DNA of 64,000 bases from Pseudomonas sp. BN102 (GTDB lineage: Bacteria > Pseudomonadota > Gammaproteobacteria > Pseudomonadales > Pseudomonadaceae), in assembly GCF_029871245.1 (NCBI RefSeq), contig NZ_SSON01000050.1, positions 46,271-110,270 on the forward strand, in the 5' to 3' direction. Each line of letters begins with the position of its first letter. The first letter of the stretch is position 1. This document shows, piece by piece, positions 42,547-51,281 of the stretch. A program made the position numbers and the translations under genes. The notes under the pieces were generated by a model, which saw only the letters and a program-made list of their open reading frames with translations, ran no database searches and was not told the origin of the DNA.

Positions 42547-42576
42547 ACGCGCGCAGCCTTTGCGGGCTGCGCGCGT
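42547..42576. terminator. GC-rich hairpin after tal
   Basis: ACGCGCGCAGCC with GGCTGCGCGCGT forms a strong hairpin eight bases past the tal stop. There is no U tract on the plus strand, so its terminator role is uncertain. Confidence 0.5.
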
Positions 42577-42599
42577 AATGGTCAGGCGGAAACGACGGG

Positions 42600-43082
42600 T
42601 CAGCTGCGCTCGAGGGCGCTGACCAGGTCGTGGAAGGCTTCGCGGTTCGACTCGTTGAGCCCCATGAGGATGCGGTGGGCTTCCAGCACCTTGGTGCGGA
42701 CCACCTCCTCCGTCTGGTCCTGCGGCGGCAGGTCTTCCAGGCATTCAGGGCAGGGAATCGGCGTACCGACGATATTGAACACCTGATCGAATCCCATCGA
42801 CTGCAACAGTCGGGTGATATCGGGGTGGGTGGTCACTACCGTGGGCAGCAGGCCCACTTTCTGCCGCGAGAGGATCGACAGCTTGGCCAGAAGGCCCAGC
42901 GTCGTACTGTCGATGCTTCGGGTTTCCGTGAGATCGATGACGATCGCCGAGAAATTCAGCGCCGTGAAGATCTTTTCGATGGTTGAATCCAGGGCCGAAC
43001 ACAGGGTCAGGCGGATTTCTCCGACAAACTTGAGGACGAATGTCCCGTCCTGCTCGGCAAACTGGATTTTACCGGTACTCAT
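42600..43082 (-). CDS. Anti-sigma factor antagonist (STAS domain)
   Basis: A 160-residue cytosolic protein with an N-terminal STAS domain; the conserved phosphorylatable serine region is DLTETRSIDSTTLGLLAKL. The last ~50 residues (CPECLEDLPPQDQTEE...) are an extension with a CxxC. Its start overlaps the stop of the upstream PP2C response regulator by four bases (ATGA), so the phosphatase very probably dephosphorylates this protein, as in partner-switching systems. The anti-sigma kinase is not encoded here. Confidence 0.9.
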   Translation of the reverse strand: MSTGKIQFAEQDGTFVLKFVGEIRLTLCSALDSTIEKIFTALNFSAIVIDLTETRSIDSTTLGLLAKLSILSRQKVGLLPTVVTTHPDITRLLQSMGFDQVFNIVGTPIPCPECLEDLPPQDQTEEVVRTKVLEAHRILMGLNESNREAFHDLVSALERS

Positions 43083-44263
43083 GCAAGGTTCCTGCTCAAC
43101 ACCAGCAAGGCGATATCATCCGGCATCTCGCCCAGGCTGGCCAGCCCAAATACTTGTCGCAAGCCATCCAGACTGCCACCTGCCTCGCACACCAGATCCG
43201 GCAGCGCGGCTTCCTTATCTTTGAGAGTATTCCCGGGCAAAAGGTCCAGGATACCGTCGGAGAGCAAGGTCAGGCTGAAGGCCGGTGGCAGCTCGATGAC
43301 ATGATCATCATAGCTCGCCTCGTCGAACAGCCCCACCGGCAGGCCCTTGCCGGCCAGGTAAGAGGCCTTGCCCTCACTGTAGAGCACCGGCAAGGGCAGA
43401 TGCCCGCCGATGCTGTAAGTCAGTTTGCCGCTCTGCTCGTCTATCACACCGCCCAGCATGGTCACGTGCTTGCCCAGCTTGCAGTTGATCAGGCCACGGT
43501 TGATGTGCCCGAGCACCTCGGAAGGCTTGAACTCGGGCAAGGTGCCGTTGCGCCGGGACTCGTAGAGCAGGCGCGTGGTCATGAACTTGAGCAGCACGGT
43601 GACGAAGGCCGAAGAAGCGCCGTGGCCGGAAACGTCTGCCAGATAGAACGCCACCCGGCGCTCATCGACACGGAAGTAATCGACGAAGTCCCCCGAAAGG
43701 TACAGCGACGGAATGATCTGGTGGGCGAAGCGCAGGCCATCCACCATCCAAGGCGTCACCGGCAGCATGTTCATCTGCACCTGGCGGCCAGCGTTCTGGT
43801 CCTCCTGCAGCAGATGCAGGCTGGCCTGCAGCTCGCGGTTGGCGGCTTCGAGCTTCTCCCGGTAGCGGCGGTTTTCCAGGCGCAGGGCCGAGCGATCGAG
43901 GGCACGGCGCACCGAGTGCTCGAGAACGGCCAGGTCCTCCAGGGGCTTGATCAGGTAGTCCGCCGCACCAAGGCGCAGGGCTTCGACCGCGTCGCTCATC
44001 ACGCCGGCGCCGGAAACCACTATCACCGGGGTTTCTGATTCAAGCTCGGAAATTCGGCGAATCAGTTCCAGGCCATCGACCTGGGGCATGCGCAGGTCGC
44101 AGATCACCAGATCAGGGCGATCCCGCTCGAAAACCTGCAGCCCCTGCAGGCCGTTGCTGGCCTGCCGAACGCTGAAACCACTGTCTTCCAGATAGGCCGC
44201 GAGGCTCGCGCGCACGACCTCGTCGTCGTCAATAATCAGCAGCTTGGCACTGGGATTGTGCAT
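43079..44263 (-). CDS. Response regulator with PP2C serine phosphatase output (RssB-like)
   Basis: A 394-residue protein. Receiver domain (about 7-122, phospho-acceptor D56 in VICDLRMPQVDG), a coiled-coil linker (LENRRYREKLEAANREL) and a SpoIIE/PP2C domain with LSGDFVDYF, DVSGHGASSAF and SDGILDL metal-binding residues. Pseudomonas RssB proteins have this architecture and act on RpoS or on STAS partners. ATGA overlap with the following STAS gene makes a coupled partner-switch module. Started at 44263 (MHNPSAKLLIIDDDE); longer readings are less likely. Confidence 0.9.
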   Translation of the reverse strand: MHNPSAKLLIIDDDEVVRASLAAYLEDSGFSVRQASNGLQGLQVFERDRPDLVICDLRMPQVDGLELIRRISELESETPVIVVSGAGVMSDAVEALRLGAADYLIKPLEDLAVLEHSVRRALDRSALRLENRRYREKLEAANRELQASLHLLQEDQNAGRQVQMNMLPVTPWMVDGLRFAHQIIPSLYLSGDFVDYFRVDERRVAFYLADVSGHGASSAFVTVLLKFMTTRLLYESRRNGTLPEFKPSEVLGHINRGLINCKLGKHVTMLGGVIDEQSGKLTYSIGGHLPLPVLYSEGKASYLAGKGLPVGLFDEASYDDHVIELPPAFSLTLLSDGILDLLPGNTLKDKEAALPDLVCEAGGSLDGLRQVFGLASLGEMPDDIALLVLSRNLA

Positions 44264-44480
44264 GGAGTATCCAGGCAAACGGCGCCAGGGATGGGTTGGT
44301 TTTAGCACCCGATCTAAGGCCCGAGCACGAGTACGGGGGTTCGCTTTACGGCGCAGACGGTACTCCCATCCGCAGGGCGATTCAAGCTTGCAGCGCGCGT
44401 CGAACTCTGCCTTTACACCTGAAATCGCTGGAAGTTATAAGTGGTTCAAGGCGACTCCATGACAACAAGAGGACCAGTAC

Positions 44481-44795
44481 GTGAGCCTGGACGACCGCAA
44501 CGACAGCGACAAGCGCGATTTCATCCGGATGCAGGTGCAGACCCAGGCCATCCTGGAGCACGCCGGCCGGCAGTATCCCACCCTCTGCCTGGACCTCTCC
44601 AGCAGCGGCATACAGCTGGAAGCGGACGTGAACCTCGCGGTCGGCGACCGCGTCCGCGTGCTCATCCCGCCCGAGCACAGCGCACTCAAGGGACTGGAGG
44701 CCGAGGCCGAAGTCGTGCGCGTCGGCGAGCTCCCAAGCGGCGGCCAGACCCTTGGCCTGGTCATCCTGGAAATGTCCCAGGCGGTAAAGGCCTGA
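44481..44795 (+). CDS. PilZ-domain protein
   Basis: A 104-residue single PilZ domain with KRDFIRM (RxxxR, R12/R16), CLDLSSSGIQL (D-SxxG) and a beta-barrel to the end, so c-di-GMP binding is likely. It starts with GTG, AGAGGA seven bases upstream. It is divergent from the RssB-like gene across a 217-base gap. A link between c-di-GMP and that partner-switch module is only positional. Confidence 0.87.
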   Translation: MSLDDRNDSDKRDFIRMQVQTQAILEHAGRQYPTLCLDLSSSGIQLEADVNLAVGDRVRVLIPPEHSALKGLEAEAEVVRVGELPSGGQTLGLVILEMSQAVKA

Positions 44796-44799
44796 AACG

Positions 44800-44827
44800 A
44801 AAAAGGCGACCCCGAGGTCGCCTTTTC
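44800..44827. terminator. Terminator between pilZ and mlaA
   Basis: Hairpin AAGGCGACC-CCGA-GGTCGCCTT with A and T flanks, between convergent genes. Confidence 0.85.
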
Positions 44828-44840
44828 ATGGGGCTGTCGC

Positions 44841-45542
44841 TTAGAAGTCGTCTTCGACCTCGCCGTCCTTCACCTTGAACTCGCGGTTCTGCAGGTAGGC
44901 ATTGCGAATGAAGATGTACTTGTCGCCGGTGATCAGCTTCTCGGCCGACAACAGGTTGGCGCGGGTATCCACCACATCCACCGCGCGGGTCACGTTGCGG
45001 GTCGGTACATGGTCGATATAGGGGTAAGGACCGAGGAAGCTGTCCGGGACCATACCGCCGGCATCGCGCACGGTGCTGGGGCCGAAGAACGGCAGCACCA
45101 GGTAGGGGCCGCTGCCTACGCCCCAGTAGCCCATGGTCTGGCCGAAGTCCTCGTCGTTGCGCTGCAGCCCCATCTGGGTAGCGACGTCGAAGAAGCCGAG
45201 CAGGCCGAAACTGGTGTTGAAGATCAGGCGGCTGGTGTCGACGCCGGCATCGTGGAACTTGGCCTGGAACAGGTCGTTGGCCAGGTTACCCACATCGCCG
45301 ATATTGCCGAAGACATTGTGGATGCCATCTTCCAGGAACTGCGGGGTCACCGCCTGGTAGCCCTTGGCGACGGGCTTCAGCGCATAGGTATCGAGGGTAT
45401 CGTTGAAGCGGAATATCGCGCGGTTGAAGCCCTCCCAGGGGTCATCCTCCGCAGCGTGCGCGGCGATAGGGAGTATCGCCAGGCTCAGGCAGGCCAGCGC
45501 GCGACCCAGGCGGCCGAGCCACTGAGCACCGATCAATTGCAT
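44841..45542 (-). CDS. mlaA: MlaA/VacJ family phospholipid transport protein
   Basis: A 233-residue outer-membrane-associated protein that removes phospholipids from the outer leaflet. Conserved blocks are DPWEGFNRAIFRFNDTLDTYALKPVAKGY, SFGLLGFFDVA, DFGQTMGYWGVGSGPYLVLPFFGPSTVRD and YPYIDHVPTRN. The signal sequence ends in AHA-AEDD, a signal peptidase I site, and no convincing lipobox is present, unlike E. coli MlaA. It is distant from any mlaFEDCB genes. Confidence 0.92.
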   Translation of the reverse strand: MQLIGAQWLGRLGRALACLSLAILPIAAHAAEDDPWEGFNRAIFRFNDTLDTYALKPVAKGYQAVTPQFLEDGIHNVFGNIGDVGNLANDLFQAKFHDAGVDTSRLIFNTSFGLLGFFDVATQMGLQRNDEDFGQTMGYWGVGSGPYLVLPFFGPSTVRDAGGMVPDSFLGPYPYIDHVPTRNVTRAVDVVDTRANLLSAEKLITGDKYIFIRNAYLQNREFKVKDGEVEDDF

Positions 45543-45646
45543 TGCAGACTCTCCTTGAGAAAAGTAGTGTGGCGGCCCTGCCGCCCCACCGACGGCGCGC
45601 AGTATAAGGCCATCGCTCCATCAGGGCAGCATAGCGGACAGCCATC

Positions 45647-46066
45647 ATGCCGGAAAAAACCTTGCTTCATGTTGCACATATCCCCGTTCGCTGGGGCGAC
45701 ATGGACAGCTATGGTCACGTCAACAACACCCTCTACATCCAGTACCTGGAAGAAGCCCGGGTGGCCTGCTTCGAGCGTCTCGGCATCAACATGAACAACG
45801 TGCCCCAGGGCCCGGTAGTACTGCAGACCCTGCATACCTACCTCAAGCCCGTGGTGCATCCGGCCACTGTGGTCATCGAACTGTACGCCGGCCCGGTGGG
45901 CAACAGCAGCTTGGTGCTGGAGCACCGCCTGAGCACCCTGGAAGACCCGGAAACGCTCTACGGAGAAGGCCATTGCAAGCTAGTCTGGATCGATCACGAT
46001 ACCAACAGGTCGGTACCGGTGCCCGATGCCCTGCGCCAGGCCCTGGGGACCGACAAGCGTTCGTAA
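45647..46066 (+). CDS. Acyl-CoA thioesterase, YbgC/4HBT hotdog family
   Basis: A 139-residue single hotdog thioesterase. The family's catalytic region is VRWGDMDSYGHVNNTLYIQYLEEAR with the Asp in WGDMD. Length and order fit YbgC/FcbC-type enzymes. It is divergent from mlaA across 104 bases. Substrate not known. Confidence 0.88.
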   Translation: MPEKTLLHVAHIPVRWGDMDSYGHVNNTLYIQYLEEARVACFERLGINMNNVPQGPVVLQTLHTYLKPVVHPATVVIELYAGPVGNSSLVLEHRLSTLEDPETLYGEGHCKLVWIDHDTNRSVPVPDALRQALGTDKRS

Positions 46067-46121
46067 CGCCGTTGTCATCCAGGGCGGTTAGCCTGCGCCA
46101 GACCTCGTCAGGACGACGCCG

Positions 46122-46862
46122 ATGCCCCAGAGCCAACCGCCCGCCTTCACCGCCATCCTCTTCGGCCTCTCCGGCTGCTTGGTGGACTTCGGTTCCCGTA
46201 CCCTGCCCCTGGCGCTGACCCGACTGCTGCCGGATTGCCCGGTAGAACGCCTGGCCGAAACCACCGGCCTGGAGCCGCTGGCAGCCCTCGACCACGCCTT
46301 GGGCGCCTCCGCCAGCGAAGCGCAACTGCAGGCCTTCCAGCAGCAGTTGCTCGACGCCGCGAGCGAGCATGCCGAAGTCGTGGCCGACCTCGATACGCTG
46401 GCCAGCCTGGTAGACGGCAGCAAGGTGCCCTGCGCCTGGCTCGACGACTTGCCGGCCCCCGCCAGTTGGCGCCTGGCCGCTCCCCTGCCCGCCTGGCTGC
46501 GCCCCAGCGAACTCAACGGCGCCCGCCCCTGGCCCGCGCCGGACAGCTGCTGGCAGGCCCTGGCGGGGCTGGGTGTATCGCGCCTCGACGGCTGTGTGCT
46601 GGTCAGCGCCAATCCGCGTCTTTTGCAGGCAGGCCTGAATGCCGGGCTCTGGACCATAGGCCTGGCCGCCAGTGGCCCGCTGTGCGGCCTCGCACCCGCC
46701 GACTGGCAAGCCCTGGACAGCGCCGAACGCGACCGCCTGCGCGCCACCGCGACGCTGGAGCTCTACCGCCTCGGCGCCCACTCGGTGATCGACCACCTGG
46801 GCGAACTGGGCCCCTGCCTGGCCGATCTGGCGTCGCGCCGGGAGAAAGGCGAGAAGCCCTGA
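46122..46862 (+). CDS. Degenerate HAD-like protein (PhnX-related)
   Basis: A 246-residue protein related to phosphonatase-type HAD hydrolases. The motif I position reads AILFGLSGCLVDFGSRT, so the nucleophilic Asp of DxDG/AGTxVDFGS is Gly and the +2 acid is Ser. Motif II-like CVLVSANPRLLQAG and the region around LGAHSVIDHLGEL retain the fold but lack recognisable catalytic Lys/Asp. It is therefore unlikely to be a phosphohydrolase; a binding or regulatory role is possible. It lies 55 bases after the thioesterase and 134 bases before the DUF4404 gene. Confidence 0.7.
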   Translation: MPQSQPPAFTAILFGLSGCLVDFGSRTLPLALTRLLPDCPVERLAETTGLEPLAALDHALGASASEAQLQAFQQQLLDAASEHAEVVADLDTLASLVDGSKVPCAWLDDLPAPASWRLAAPLPAWLRPSELNGARPWPAPDSCWQALAGLGVSRLDGCVLVSANPRLLQAGLNAGLWTIGLAASGPLCGLAPADWQALDSAERDRLRATATLELYRLGAHSVIDHLGELGPCLADLASRREKGEKP

Positions 46863-46885
46863 GTCGAGGCTGTTTTGTTACAGCC

Positions 46886-46899
46886 TTGATCCTGATCAG
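46886..46899 (+). promoter_or_regulatory. ANR/FNR-like box upstream of DUF4404
   Basis: TTGATCCTGATCAG matches TTGAT-N4-ATCAA except the last base. It is centred about 41 bases before the start predicted from a TAATCT -10 (46921-46926), the class II position. Confidence 0.65.
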
Positions 46900-46996
46900 G
46901 CAGGCCCGGGCAGCCTGGATTAATCTCTAAGGCATGAGGGACCTTTGCCCCAGCGGCAGGGGTCCACTCCTGAGTCATTCGCAAAGGGAGAAAGTC

Positions 46997-47260
46997 ATGC
47001 CTGAACGCCTGCAGCAGCAACTGCAACAACTGCGCGAACAGCTGGCCCAGGAGCCGCCGCTGGATGCAGAGGAGCGCGCATCGCTGATCGAGTTGATGCA
47101 GGAAATCGAACTGCGCCTGGCCCAAGACGCCGCCAGCGCACCGGACGCGAGCCTGGTGGACGGCGTCAATCTGGCCGTGGAACGATTCGAGACCCGCCAC
47201 CCCACCCTCGCTGGCACCCTGCGCAACATCATGCAGAGCCTGGCGAACATGGGCATCTAG
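46997..47260 (+). CDS. DUF4404 family protein
   Basis: An 87-residue mostly helical, Gln/Glu-rich protein (ERLQQQLQQLREQLAQE...VERFETRHPTLAGTLRNIMQSLANMGI), which is the DUF4404 pattern. GGGAG seven bases upstream supports the ATG at 46997. Function unknown. The ANR-like box implies induction in low oxygen. Confidence 0.82.
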   Translation: MPERLQQQLQQLREQLAQEPPLDAEERASLIELMQEIELRLAQDAASAPDASLVDGVNLAVERFETRHPTLAGTLRNIMQSLANMGI

Positions 47261-47272
47261 CCCACGAAAAGC

Positions 47273-47302
47273 AAAAACCCCGACTTCGAGTCGGGGTTTT
47301 CG
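47273..47302. terminator. Terminator between DUF4404 gene and queF
   Basis: Hairpin AACCCCGACT-TCG-AGTCGGGGTT with A5 before and TTTTCG after, between two convergent genes. Confidence 0.9.
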
Positions 47303-47345
47303 TCATTCAGCCGGCCTGGGCTCCGGGCCCTGAAGCGCCCTTGCG

Positions 47346-48176
47346 CTACTGCCGCACCAGCCGGCGATTGTCCACCTGGCGTTCATGGGTACTGCGATAG
47401 GGGTTGATATCCAGGCCGCCGCGGCGAACGTAACGGGCATAGACTGTCAGCTGCTCGGGCTGCAACAGGCGCTTGAGGTCGAGGAAGATACGTTCCACGC
47501 ACTGTTCATGGAAATCGGCATGCTGGCGGAAGCTCACCAGGTAGGCCAGGAAGCTGGCGTGATCCAGCTTCGCCCCGCGGTATTCCACGACCACGGTGCC
47601 CCAGTCCGGCTGACCGGTGACCGGGCAGTTGGACTTCAGCAGATGGCTGTGCAGCGCCTCCGTCACCTGCTGGCCGGCGTCCGCGCGCAGCAGCTCGGGC
47701 TGCGGATGCTCGTAGTTGTCGATGCGCACATCCAGCTCGTCGATGCACTGGCCCGGCAGTCTGGCCACACCCTCGGCCTCCACCTCCGCCAGGCTGCGCA
47801 CCCGCACCTTCACCGGAGCGCCCGCCGCAGCGCTCAGGTCCCGTTTGAGCACCTGCTCGAGCTCCCGGGGGCCGGCATAGACGGACTGGTTCAGCGAGTT
47901 CAGGTACAGCTTGAAGGACTTGGATTCAATGATGTTCGGCGAATCGGCCGGAATGGCGAATTCGCCGATGGCCACCACCGGCTTTCCGGACGGCGTCAGC
48001 CAGGACAGCTCGTAGCAATTCCAGTAGTCCACGCCAACGTACGGCAGGGTCGCAGCGGTCAGTCCCAGCTCGTTCCACTTGGTCACGCGGGAAATCGGGA
48101 AGAGCAGCTCCGGATTGTAGGTGCTGACGTACTCGCTGGATTTGCCCAGCGGTGAATGTTCGGCGGGATGATGCAT
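47346..48176 (-). CDS. queF: NADPH-dependent 7-cyano-7-deazaguanine reductase QueF
   Basis: Reduces preQ0 to preQ1 in queuosine tRNA modification. The 276-residue protein is the long (two-domain) QueF, with [12 protein letters not shown], catalytic Cys C184 in [12 protein letters not shown] and [13 protein letters not shown]. queD, another queuosine gene, is at the other end of the window. Monocistronic and divergent from copR. Confidence 0.95.
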   Translation of the reverse strand: MHHPAEHSPLGKSSEYVSTYNPELLFPISRVTKWNELGLTAATLPYVGVDYWNCYELSWLTPSGKPVVAIGEFAIPADSPNIIESKSFKLYLNSLNQSVYAGPRELEQVLKRDLSAAAGAPVKVRVRSLAEVEAEGVARLPGQCIDELDVRIDNYEHPQPELLRADAGQQVTEALHSHLLKSNCPVTGQPDWGTVVVEYRGAKLDHASFLAYLVSFRQHADFHEQCVERIFLDLKRLLQPEQLTVYARYVRRGGLDINPYRSTHERQVDNRRLVRQ

Positions 48177-48354
48177 GGCGCGGACCTGAGAATGCGAAAA
48201 CCGGGCAATTGTATACAGTCGCGCCGCCGCTGGAAAATCCGCGGCACCAACGGCGCTGCCGCATTACAACTATGTCAGCTTTCCCTGTCCGGCCAGCCGG
48301 CACGGTATAAAGCAGCAGCCAACGCGATGAGCCCAGCATGAAACCACTGCCAGC

Positions 48355-49035
48355 ATGAAATTACTGATAGTCGAAGACGAACCCAAGACTGGCCAGTACC
48401 TGCGCCAGGGCATGGCCGAGGCCGGACTTGCCGCCGACCTCGCCACCGACGGCCTCGAAGGCCGCGCACTGGCCCTTTCCGGCGAGTACGACCTGGTCAT
48501 CCTCGATGTGATGCTCCCCGGCCTCGACGGCTGGCAGGTACTGCGCAGCCTGCGCGAGGCCGGCGTGCTGGTTCCGGTGCTGTTCCTCACCGCGCGGGAC
48601 GCCGTGGAAGAGCGCGTCCACGGCCTGGAACTGGGCGCCGATGACTACCTGATCAAGCCCTTCGCCTTCGCCGAGCTCCTCGCCCGCGTCCGCACCCTGC
48701 TGCGCCGCGGCGCCACCAGCCCGCAGGAAACCAGCCTGGAACTGGCCGACCTGCGCCTGGACCTGTTGAGCCGGCGGGTGGAGCGCAGCGGCCGGCGCAT
48801 CGACCTCACCGCCAAGGAGTTCGCCCTGCTGGAATTCCTCCTGCGCCGCCAGGGCGAAGTGCTGCCCAAGGCGCTGATCGCTTCGGAAGTCTGGGACATG
48901 CACTTCGACAGCGAAACCAACGTGATCGAAGTCGCCATCCGCCGCCTGCGAGCCAAGCTGGACGACGACTTCCCCACCAAGCTGATCCATACAGTGCGTG
49001 GCCTGGGCTATGTGCTGGAGGCGCGCGAAGGCTGA
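48355..49035 (+). CDS. copR: CopR/CusR/IrlR-type heavy-metal response regulator
   Basis: A 226-residue OmpR-family regulator. Receiver with acidic pocket EDE (7-9) and D51 ([12 protein letters not shown]), T82-region LFLTARD and the K in LIKPF; winged-helix output with [20 protein letters not shown] and [10 protein letters not shown]. This is the CopR/CzcR subgroup that activates copper or zinc resistance. It overlaps the sensor gene by one base (TGATG). No copper efflux genes are adjacent. Confidence 0.9.
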   Translation: MKLLIVEDEPKTGQYLRQGMAEAGLAADLATDGLEGRALALSGEYDLVILDVMLPGLDGWQVLRSLREAGVLVPVLFLTARDAVEERVHGLELGADDYLIKPFAFAELLARVRTLLRRGATSPQETSLELADLRLDLLSRRVERSGRRIDLTAKEFALLEFLLRRQGEVLPKALIASEVWDMHFDSETNVIEVAIRRLRAKLDDDFPTKLIHTVRGLGYVLEAREG

Positions 49036-50402
49036 TGCGCGGTCTCTCCCTTACCGCCCGCCTCGGCCTGCTGTTCGCCGCCTGCACGGCCGCCGTCTCG
49101 CTGACCGCCGGCGTGCTCTTCAGTCGCGCCAGCCAGGCCCACTTCGTCGAACTCGACCAGCAACTGCTGGAAAGCCGGCTGGCATCCTTCCGCGCGCTGG
49201 TGCGCGAAGCGGACAGCCCCGCCAGCCTGGCGCCGCGCCTGGAAGCCTTGCAGGCCGAACTGCGCCTGCACCCTGACCTCGCCCTGCGCCTGGAGGGCAG
49301 CGAAGGCCAGTACTGGTTCAACAGCGCCGAAGGACTCCGCGCCCCGGGGCGCGACGGCCTGCACGAATGGCAGCAGGACGGCACCGACTACCGGACCTTT
49401 GGCGCACCACTACGGCCGGAAGACCCGGCCTCGCCGCGCCTCACCCTGGCGCTGGATATCACCCACCACCAGCACTTCCTCGAGCGCATGCAGCGGCTGA
49501 TCTGGCTCACCGTGGGGCTTTCGGCCCTGGCCACCGCCCTGCTCGGCGCCTGGGCCGCACGCAGCGGCCTGCGGCCCCTGCACCGCATGGCCGTAGTCGC
49601 TGCCGGCGTTTCCGCCAGCTCCCTCACCACCCGCCTGGCGGACGACCAGGTGCCCCTGGAACTGGTGGAACTCGTGCGCGCCTTCAATGCCATGCTGGCG
49701 CGGCTCGACGACGCCTTCCAGCGGCTTTCGGCCTTCTCCGCCGACATAGCCCATGAGCTGCGCACACCGCTGTCCAACCTCCTGACCCAGACCCAGGTGA
49801 TCCTCAGCCAGGAGCGCGCGATCGACGACTACCGCGAGGCCCTGCATTCCAACCTGGAGGAACTCCAGCGCCTGGCGCAGATGGTCGGCGACATGCTGTT
49901 CCTGGCCAAGGCCGAGCACGGCCTGCTGGCCACCCGCCGCGAGCCCCTGGATCTCGCCAGCGAGCTGGATGCCCTGCTGGAGTACTTCAGCCCCCTGGCC
50001 GAGGACCGGCAGGTGACCATGAGCCGCACTGGCGAGGCGCACTTCGCCGCCGACCGCGGCATGTTGCGTCGCGCCCTTTCCAACCTGCTGGACAACGCCC
50101 TGCGCTTCACCCCGGAGTGCGGCCACATCGAGCTGAGCCTGGCCAGCGATGCCCGCGGCCTGCGCCTGGTCGTCGCCAACAGTGGTGCGGAGATTCCCGC
50201 CGAACTGCTGCCCCGGTTGTTCGACCGCTTCTTCCGCGCCGACCCCGCCCGCCGCGAGGGCCGCGAGGGCCGCGAGGGCCGCGAGCATGCCGGCCTGGGC
50301 CTGGCCATCACGCGCTCCATCGTCCGCGCCCACGGCGGCGACGTCCGCTGCGAGTCCGCCAATGGCTGGACCCGCTTCATCCTCGACTTTCCCGCCCCCT
50401 GA
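49035..50402 (+). CDS. copS: CopS/CusS-type heavy-metal sensor histidine kinase
   Basis: A 455-residue inner-membrane kinase: TM1 about 12-30, periplasmic sensor about 31-155, TM2 about 157-175, HAMP, H-box AHELRTPLSNLL (H240) and an ATPase domain with NLLDNALRF (N box) and a glycine box AGLGLAI. In the ATP-lid segment the chain reads ARREGREGREGREHAG, encoded by three exact 9-base repeats plus a partial one at 50252-50287. It phosphorylates CopR. Sensed metal is copper by family, but not proven. Confidence 0.9.
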   Translation: MRGLSLTARLGLLFAACTAAVSLTAGVLFSRASQAHFVELDQQLLESRLASFRALVREADSPASLAPRLEALQAELRLHPDLALRLEGSEGQYWFNSAEGLRAPGRDGLHEWQQDGTDYRTFGAPLRPEDPASPRLTLALDITHHQHFLERMQRLIWLTVGLSALATALLGAWAARSGLRPLHRMAVVAAGVSASSLTTRLADDQVPLELVELVRAFNAMLARLDDAFQRLSAFSADIAHELRTPLSNLLTQTQVILSQERAIDDYREALHSNLEELQRLAQMVGDMLFLAKAEHGLLATRREPLDLASELDALLEYFSPLAEDRQVTMSRTGEAHFAADRGMLRRALSNLLDNALRFTPECGHIELSLASDARGLRLVVANSGAEIPAELLPRLFDRFFRADPARREGREGREGREHAGLGLAITRSIVRAHGGDVRCESANGWTRFILDFPAP

Positions 50403-50407
50403 AACGC

Positions 50408-50434
50408 GAAAGGCGCGCCATTGGGCGCGCCTTC
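50408..50434. terminator. Terminator between copS and uppP
   Basis: Hairpin AAGGCGCGCC-ATTG-GGCGCGCCTT, six bases after the copS stop and before the convergent uppP stop. Confidence 0.8.
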
Positions 50435-50450
50435 TCGGCAAACGGCTGGA

Positions 50451-51281
50451 TCAGCCCTGGGCGGTGGACCAGTCGATCATGCCGAACTGCCAGGTCGCCA
50501 GGATCAGCAGGCCGAAACCGATACGATACCAGGCGAAGGCCGCATAGCTATGGCTGCCGATGAACTTCAGCAGGCTGCGCACAGCGATCATCGCGAAGAT
50601 GAACGACACCACGAAGCCCACGGCGAACACCGGCAGGTCGCTGGGCTGGAACAGATCGCGGTACTTGTAGCCCGAGTACACCGCCGCGCCGACCATGGTG
50701 GGCATGGCGAGGAAGAAGGAGAACTCGGTGGCCGCCTTGCGCGACAGGCCGAACAGCAGGCCGCCGATGATGGTGGCGCCGGAGCGCGAGGTGCCCGGCA
50801 CCAGCGCCAGGCACTGGGCGCAGCCGACCTTGAGGGCATGCTTCCAGGTCATTTCGTCGACGCTTTCGGCCTGGATCTTGTGCTGGCGCTGTTCGGCCCA
50901 GAGCATGACCACGCCGCCCACCACCAGGGCACTGGCCACCGTGATGGGGTTGAACAAGTAATGGTGGATCAGGTCGGCGAAGGCCACGCCCAAGATCACC
51001 GCCGGGAAGAACGCCACCAGCAGGTTGACCGTGAAGCGCTGGGCGCTGCGCTGGGTGGGCAGGCCGACCACGACGTCGAAGATCTTCCGCCGATACTCCC
51101 AGACCACGGCGAGGATGGCCGCCAGCTGGATGATGATGTTGAAAGCGATCGCTCGCTCTCCGGAAAATCCCAGCAGGTCCGCGACCACGATCTGGTGGCC
51201 GGTGCTGGAGATCGGCAGGAACTCCGTCAGGCCCTCGACAACCCCCAGAATGATGGCCTGCATGGCCGTCCACAAATCCAT
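50451..51281 (-). CDS. uppP: Undecaprenyl-diphosphate phosphatase
   Basis: Recycles the peptidoglycan lipid carrier by dephosphorylating undecaprenyl pyrophosphate; this BacA-type protein confers bacitracin tolerance. The 276-residue polytopic protein has both active-site motifs, [14 protein letters not shown] (16-29) and [12 protein letters not shown]. The ATG at 51281 is the family start; the longer in-frame reading (from 51521) adds a non-conserved leader. The region before it contains alternative hairpins (see separate entry). Confidence 0.95.
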   Translation of the reverse strand: MDLWTAMQAIILGVVEGLTEFLPISSTGHQIVVADLLGFSGERAIAFNIIIQLAAILAVVWEYRRKIFDVVVGLPTQRSAQRFTVNLLVAFFPAVILGVAFADLIHHYLFNPITVASALVVGGVVMLWAEQRQHKIQAESVDEMTWKHALKVGCAQCLALVPGTSRSGATIIGGLLFGLSRKAATEFSFFLAMPTMVGAAVYSGYKYRDLFQPSDLPVFAVGFVVSFIFAMIAVRSLLKFIGSHSYAAFAWYRIGFGLLILATWQFGMIDWSTAQG

